Origin: Neckera pumila
Lineage: Eukaryota; Streptophyta; Bryopsida; Hypnales; Neckeraceae
Assembly (NCBI GenBank): GCA_963969595.1
Contig: OZ018409.1
Span: 28,409,282 to 28,473,281 of the forward strand
DNA: 64,000 bases
Direction of reading: 5' to 3'
In this document: piece after piece, positions 58,537 to 64,000 of the stretch
Position numbering within the stretch: the stretch's first letter is position 1
Layout of the letters: each line of letters begins with the position of its first letter
Translations under genes and position numbers: made by a program
The notes under the pieces: model-generated
Databases searched by the model: none
The model's input: only the letters and a program-made list of their open reading frames with translations
What the model was told of the DNA's origin: nothing

Positions 58537-60286
58537 ATAGGTAGAATATCCTACATGAAACTACAAATCTGAGGAATTCTAGCCAAGTATGGAATTCAAA
58601 TCTAACATTTGTTGACAACTATTAGATTTAGATTCACTTTATGGGTGTACATCTCCACACCATTTTTAATTATGACAAGTGTGGGGTCAAAGATTTTTGA
58701 GATCTAGTTATTTCCAAGATTTTATCTGACATTTTTAACCTAAAGTTAATATATATGAAATCTTGAACATAAGAAGATTGATGTTTCCTATGTGCTATGT
58801 ATCTATCATAATTGACGTACTTTTAGAACAATACCTACTACTTGACACAGCTACTATTGGTGGTTTTAAATCAAATTTCTAGAGCCCTGACAGTTTTAGC
58901 ACCTTTTATTTTACTAAATATTTTTGAATTGTATTACTTGGTGCCTAAATCATAAATGTGTAATATGACACTTCTAAGCTCTTAAAAAGAAAGGGCTAGT
59001 GGTAGTCTCAAATCAAATTTAGAGCCCAAACAACTTTAGCACTTTCTACCATATTAAATGTTTTTGAACTATATTTTTGAGTTTCTATATCACTGAAGTG
59101 TAATATGGCTATTCCTAAATTCTTAAAGAGAAAGAGCCCGTGGTGGACTCAAATCAATTTAGAGCGCTAAAAATTTTAGCACCTTTTATCTTATTAAATA
59201 TTTTTGAACTATAATATTGAGTCCCTAGATTACTAAAGTATATTATGGCCACTCCTAAATTCTTAAAGAAAAACTCAACAGCCAAAATAAATCCAAGTAC
59301 AATGAGTTAGTGCTAGAAACTTGTGTTTGTTTTCAATAAATTCAAAATTATGGCAACAGATATAGACTTCTTTTATATATTTTGATATAAATTTCTACTC
59401 TTTCTTAAATTGATTTAAAATAAAACTCCCGAGCTAAAACTAAAATCAATGTTCTATATTTTTAGCTCACAAACAAAACTTAGAAGCTTTGAAGCTCTAA
59501 ATCACATCCATATCAATGATTGAATTTAAAATTTCATCATGTCAAATTTGAATTCTAATCAAATGATTGATAGATTTTAGATATTCATGAATATTGAAGA
59601 TAAGTTGAAATCTACTATCTAAATATTCTTCCTATCCTTATTTGAAGTCTAAAAACATTAGGTTCATGCCAACAAATTTCATTGTAGTTGTTCTTTTTCA
59701 ACCTATCATCTCCTAGTTTTATCAAAAGTTGACCTCCAAATTGATATGTTTAGTTATTTAAAATATATTTTTTGAATTTTAAGAAAAAATTAGTCTTATT
59801 CAAACTATATAAAATAAACAAAACTATATTAGTTCTAGATAATAGCAAAAATGAAGGCCAATTAGCAACTATTAAGAATGTTTAATCAACAAGATTAAAA
59901 CACGTGAAAGACATGTTGTTAGGTATAATGGACCCCTCTATTTCCATCACTCATATATAAAGTTTGAATATACCCATTCAATATTTGATCTAATAAATAA
60001 GTCCTTTCATTATACAATTATAGAGTATTATTTCTTGGAATGAACTTTGATTGATTAGGATTATTCTCTAATACAAATTGCAATGAAAAGATCTTTGTTA
60101 AAGTATTTGGAATTGAGAAATCTCCAAATCAAGAGTATTTGCCTTAATTAAAATCATTTTTTAACTACAAGAAGATAATCCAATGATCTCCATGAAAATT
60201 ATATTACCTTTTATAGAAAGTGAATATTATGAGGCTTTACATTTTTTCCTAATTGTTTAATGACAAGAGCAATTACTTATTAAGGT
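58537..60286. other. AT-rich intergenic DNA with a 140-bp tandem repeat
   Basis: No gene recognised; frames are short. The tandem array at 58851-59275 is listed separately. The rest is AT-rich without a clear repeat. Confidence 0.45.
58851..59275. repeat. Tandem repeat, 140-bp unit, three copies
   Basis: AGAGCCC (or AGAGCGC) anchors lie at 58881, 59021 and 59161, exactly 140 bp apart. Each unit contains a TTTTAGCACCTTTTATxxTA block, a TTTTTGAACTATA block and ATTCTTAAAGAGAAAG. Copies differ by many substitutions, so the array is old. Confidence 0.85.
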
Positions 60287-61220
60287 TTAACTCCTAAAGG
60301 ACTATTGTCCGTTTGGAGGACAAACCCGTTTTGGGGCAGATACCTGTAGGCTGAAATTTTATTGTGATTTTTTGAAACTTTTTTTGAAGATAGAAAAACT
60401 GATAAGCTTTGTGGGAATATAATTTTTTTCACAATTGGTGCCCGGAAAAAAGATTATGACCAAATAAGCTCAAAATTGGGGACAGCGGACAGAAAAAAAA
60501 ATGGACAAAAATTTGATTTTTTTTTTAATATCTTTTTTTCTCATAGATTATATTTTTGTCTATCTGGAAAGATTTGATTCATTTCATTTGGATTTGTTAT
60601 GAGAAAGTTAGAGACATTCTTGTTTTTTGGGCAATTAGAGCATCTTTTTGAAAAAAATAAACTCTAGGATGCATTTCTTAATGCAATTTTTCATTTTTGT
60701 TAAATTTTTGTTTTTTTCGTGGTTTATATTACTTGCTAGAACAATTTGACCATTGTGATTGGTGCATTTTAATTCCATCTAAAATACATGAATATTTTAG
60801 ATTTTCCTTCTATCTTGTATCTACCTCTACTTAACAATTTTTAAAGAATGATAATTAAGTTTTTTTGAATTTTTTTTTTCCCCTAGACTCTCAACTCAAT
60901 TCTCCACTATATAAAGTTAAAGCACAAAACTCTATAATGCAAAAATTTTGAGTTAAAAATGTTCAAAGTCAAAAAATCTAGTCCCACAAGGCCACAATGT
61001 GCTGAAAAACTTGTTTTTTTCACTTTAAATGCAGATATCTTGCAATCTGTGCAATCAAAAATTCTGAAATTTTTCCCACACACTCTCATACTAGTTAAAT
61101 GTAAGATCCTACAGTTAGATGTGAAAAAAAAAAATTTGAATTTTTTTTACATTTTGCTATTGAAATGGCAATTTTGAGTGTTTTTTGGCAGAAAAAGGGC
61201 CTCGGTCCTTTAGGGATTGA
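60287..61220 (-). mobile_element. TTAA-type element, subfamily A, complete reversed copy (934 bp)
   Basis: Left end TTAACTCCTAAAGGACTATT; right end GGTCCTTTAGGGATTGA, with the right TTAA decayed to TTGA. Collinear in reverse with 31707-32633, and equal in length to within a few bases. No transposase frame. Confidence 0.75.
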
Positions 61221-62602
61221 GTGCTAATGATCCCCGCATTTAAGAACAAGAGATGCCTCCACTACATTTGATTGTAATTTTCAAAATATCCATGCTTGGT
61301 ATTTGATCTAAATTTAAAAAAATTAAAGAGTGATAAATTTTGTTTCTACTCTATTGTAAAATTTAAAATTTAATTGGATTGTTGCAAGTGCAAGTTCTAT
61401 ATGTTTGAATCCAAATCACATCATGTTGTGTATTTTTCATTTGTATTTATTTTCTTAAATATTATTTTTCATTTAAGTGTGAAAAAATAATTTTTTTCAT
61501 TCTAACTTTGATTATTGTTAGATTATATATTTTTCTAATATTTATTATAATCAAAATAAACTTATTAATAGATTAAAAATTTTAACCCAACATTTTGAAA
61601 AAATAGTTCCACATCATTTATGAAAAAATCAACATTTTTAGGGGAAATATTGTTTCGTATAAATATAATGTTAAAAAATTGTCAAGAAATTATATAAAGA
61701 CTAAATTTTGGTGATAGTGGTAAACTGATTTGAAGGTTTTTATTGCCAATGATTTTCTAGGTATAAATAATAAAATAATTGCTTGAGAAATTGTAACAAA
61801 TGTTCTCCAATGCTTACTGTATGGCTTGTACCTTGTGAATTTTTTTCAAATTAACTGGATTCATGTGGTGTGATTTTATTTACCAAGTAAATTTCACTTT
61901 TCAGTACAGTAAGATAACCACAATAACTTTTTACAAAACATAGAGGTTTTCATAGTGTGCTGTAAACTTGAATGTAATATAAATGGCTAAATTGAGATCT
62001 AAATGATGTTTGGTCATATGACAATTACAGAACGATTGGTTAACAATTGATGCAAAAGATTCAAAATTGTAGAATATCCAGATTTTGATATGAAATGTTG
62101 TAAGACAAAACTTACGTGTTGATTTGAGAATGTCTTATTGACCAAATATTTCCCGGATTTTTGTTTGTTTGTCTATTGGGTATTTTAATGTAGTACCAAA
62201 TATATAGCTAATGGTAGCATTTGATAGCTACTGACAATAGTAATTATTTTGATTTTTTTACCATTTTTTGATAGTAGAATCAAACAAGCCTATTTAGTAA
62301 ATTAACAATTATTGGCATTTTTCATAGTAGATCACACTCTCTAGGTGTGAAAATCAAGATCAACGACTAAATAATTGACTAACTTTTGTAATATACTTGT
62401 TTTCTACCAAAGACTATGAATATTGTACCTTTTCTTTTGATTGTATTTGTAGCAAGGTAATTACTGTTTTTATATTGCAAAATGAAGGAAATAGTAGAAG
62501 GAAAGGAAAAGTGAGGTCATTTTGTAGTGAAGGTCATGTGGGGGAAGTGCTAGCATGTGAGCATGAAATCTTGTGAGCTTATGAGCCTAGGAATTTGTAT
62601 TA
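61221..62602. other. AT-rich intergenic DNA, nothing recognised
   Basis: No frame, repeat or composition shift worth a call. Confidence 0.45.
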
Positions 62603-62825
62603 CACTACTAGAGAATGGGGTGTTTTAAGTGAATTTTTAAGTATAGTCTTAGACATAAGGTTTTAAGTTATGTCCTCTAAGGCAAAATTTCAGCAAAATT
62701 TTACTAGAAACACATGTATTTCTAGTAAAATTTTGCTAAAAATTGCCTTATAGGTCATTACTCAAAATCTTATGTCTAGGACTATACTTAAAAACTCACT
62801 TAAAACACCCCATTCTCTTGTAGTG
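62603..62825. mobile_element. CACTA-type MITE, near-perfect palindrome, TTA duplication
   Basis: Starts CACTACTAGAGAATGGGGTG and ends with the inverted CACCCCATTCTCTTGTAGTG; TTA flanks both sides (62600-62602 and 62826-62828). Almost the whole 223 bp pairs with itself around TTTCTAGTAAA/TTTACTAGAAA near 62715. A transcript would form one long hairpin, a possible small-RNA source. Confidence 0.85.
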
Positions 62826-62911
62826 TTATAAGCACCTTCTAAGGTTATAGGTGTTTATATCTATAACGTAAACACCTTCAATTGGTTGTAGATATATACC
62901 TACAACTAGGT

Positions 62912-63490
62912 TTAATCCCTAAAGGACTGGAGAGGTGTCCAGATTTCCAAAGTTGTTAAGACCTATTATAAAATGCAACTTAGAAGAATATTTTAATGAT
63001 GACTCTCAAACAACAATTGCAAAGTGCTATTTATAGATTACATCCATACAATTAGATCAACAGAAATATATAACAATATTTTTCAATAAAATTTGAAGCC
63101 AAAAATTGGAAATTCCTTCTAAAATCAATTGTAGATTGAATATTTATGATTTTTAAAAGTTTTTTTTTCTATAAGTTTAAAATATTGAATTCTAATTATA
63201 GTGATTTTTGAAGATTTTTGTTTGATTTTTTGATCAAGTCATTTTTGAAGGATCATTTTTTGAACTGAAAATGTTACATTTTGAGACTAGACCTCCCGAT
63301 ACCTTTTGAATTATAGAATATTTGCAAAGTAAAATCTTCAATCATAATCTGAGCCGTACAAATGTTAAAGAACTAATGTAAGAATCTTCAAACAAAATTG
63401 ATGGATGAAAAAACGCATTTCGGTGAGTTTAGGATGTGTTTCCATTCATTCACAGTTCAAAATCTGCACTCATGGTCCTTTAGGGGTTAA
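62912..63490 (-). mobile_element. TTAA-type element, subfamily C, complete copy (579 bp)
   Basis: Left end TTAATCCCTAAAGGACTGGA, right end TCCTTTAGGGGTTAA, with TTAA at both outer edges (62912-62915 and 63487-63490). A reversed fragment of the same element lies at 32630-32840, and a short one at 37072. Shorter than subfamilies A and B but with the same termini. Non-coding. Confidence 0.75.
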
Positions 63491-63888
63491 GGCTTATAGG
63501 CTCACATCTCTCCCTTCATCGAAGCTAACATTGTTGCATCATTTTGTAAAGTTTGTAGTAAGAAGGTCATGCCATAAGACAGTCTCCTTCTTTCTCTTTC
63601 TTATCCATTGTTTGAAAGCAATTCCATTACAATTGAAACACTTTTATCAAATTCATCAATGTATGTATCTTTTTCTAGTTCTTTAGAGTATGATTGGTTT
63701 ATTCTTTGTCTTTGAAGGATAGCTTCTCTAGTTCTATAGAAAGTACACAATATTTTTGTAAGTAGAAATCTTGCACATGAAATTTGCACATGCATAAGTT
63801 ATAGCCAAAGTACCCACCCACCCATCCACCCCCTCTTAGGATCCAGAGAAGGATTGAAAATAGCAATTGGTTGTAGCTATAATATTGA
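63491..63888. other. Spacer, no gene recognised
   Basis: Moderately AT-rich. Short frames cross it in both directions without family resemblance. A CCCACCCACCCATCCACCCC run occurs near 63813-63832. Confidence 0.4.
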
Positions 63889-64000
63889 TTAACCCCTAAA
63901 TTCCTAAGACCCTTCTTTCCTAAAAAAATACTTAAAATAGTATTTCTACTAAATTAACCTCCAAAACAAGAAATAATAATTATTAAAATTCTAATTGTAG
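63889..64000 (+). mobile_element. TTAA-type element, left end, cut by the window edge
   Basis: TTAACCCCTAAATTCCTAAGACC and the following interior match the left end of subfamily A/B copies. The element continues beyond the window. Confidence 0.65.

Overview
The window looks like nuclear DNA of a land plant. The protein-coding genes are plant families (a REM-type B3 protein, a YIP4-like Yip1 protein, a plant-type fructosamine-3-kinase with a transit-peptide-like N-terminus) and have spliceosomal introns with GT/AG ends. A Ty1/copia retrotransposon with a plant-type initiator-tRNA primer site is present. The low gene density, very AT-rich spacers, GC-richer gene islands and a large intron-poor F-box/kelch-like gene suggest a non-seed plant (bryophyte or lycophyte), but nothing here fixes the species.

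Layout. 1-13.4 kb is an AT-rich repeat region: tandem repeats, a 1.4-kb foldback element whose arms are 178-bp tandem units, and a 928-bp-type TTAA-flanked element split by a CACTA element that itself holds a hairpin and a tRNA-like SINE. 13.4-16.4 kb is an F-box-like gene on the plus strand, followed by a decayed partial copy of its 3' end (16.8-17.1 kb). 17.7-28.2 kb is repeats again, with a terminal-inverted-repeat family, a 36-bp inverted-repeat element and TTAA-element fragments. 28.3-31.5 kb is a YIP4/YIPF6-like gene on the minus strand, with one coding intron and a probable 5'-UTR intron. 31.7-41.2 kb is mostly TTAA-type elements and featureless AT-rich DNA. 41.3-47.3 kb is a decayed copia element with LTRs and a 5-bp target duplication, sitting inside a ~170-bp tandem repeat. 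47.4-49.2 kb is GC-richer and looks like a broken, unrecognised gene. 51.0-54.4 kb is an 11-exon fructosamine-3-kinase gene on the plus strand, whose splice phases all agree. 57.3-58.2 kb is a two-exon B3-domain gene on the minus strand. 58.5-64 kb is again repeats, with a perfect CACTA-type MITE and three more TTAA elements.

The four genes (F-box-like, YIP4, FN3K, B3) do not form a pathway or cluster. They act in protein turnover, Golgi/TGN trafficking, repair of glycated proteins and transcription. The most unusual content is the repeat fraction, especially the TTAA-flanked family with constant length of about 928 bp and the foldback element with tandemly repeated arms. I found no rRNA, CRISPR or tRNA gene other than the tRNA-derived SINE. 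All splice joins were worked out by eye from reading frame and splice-site sequence, without transcript data.
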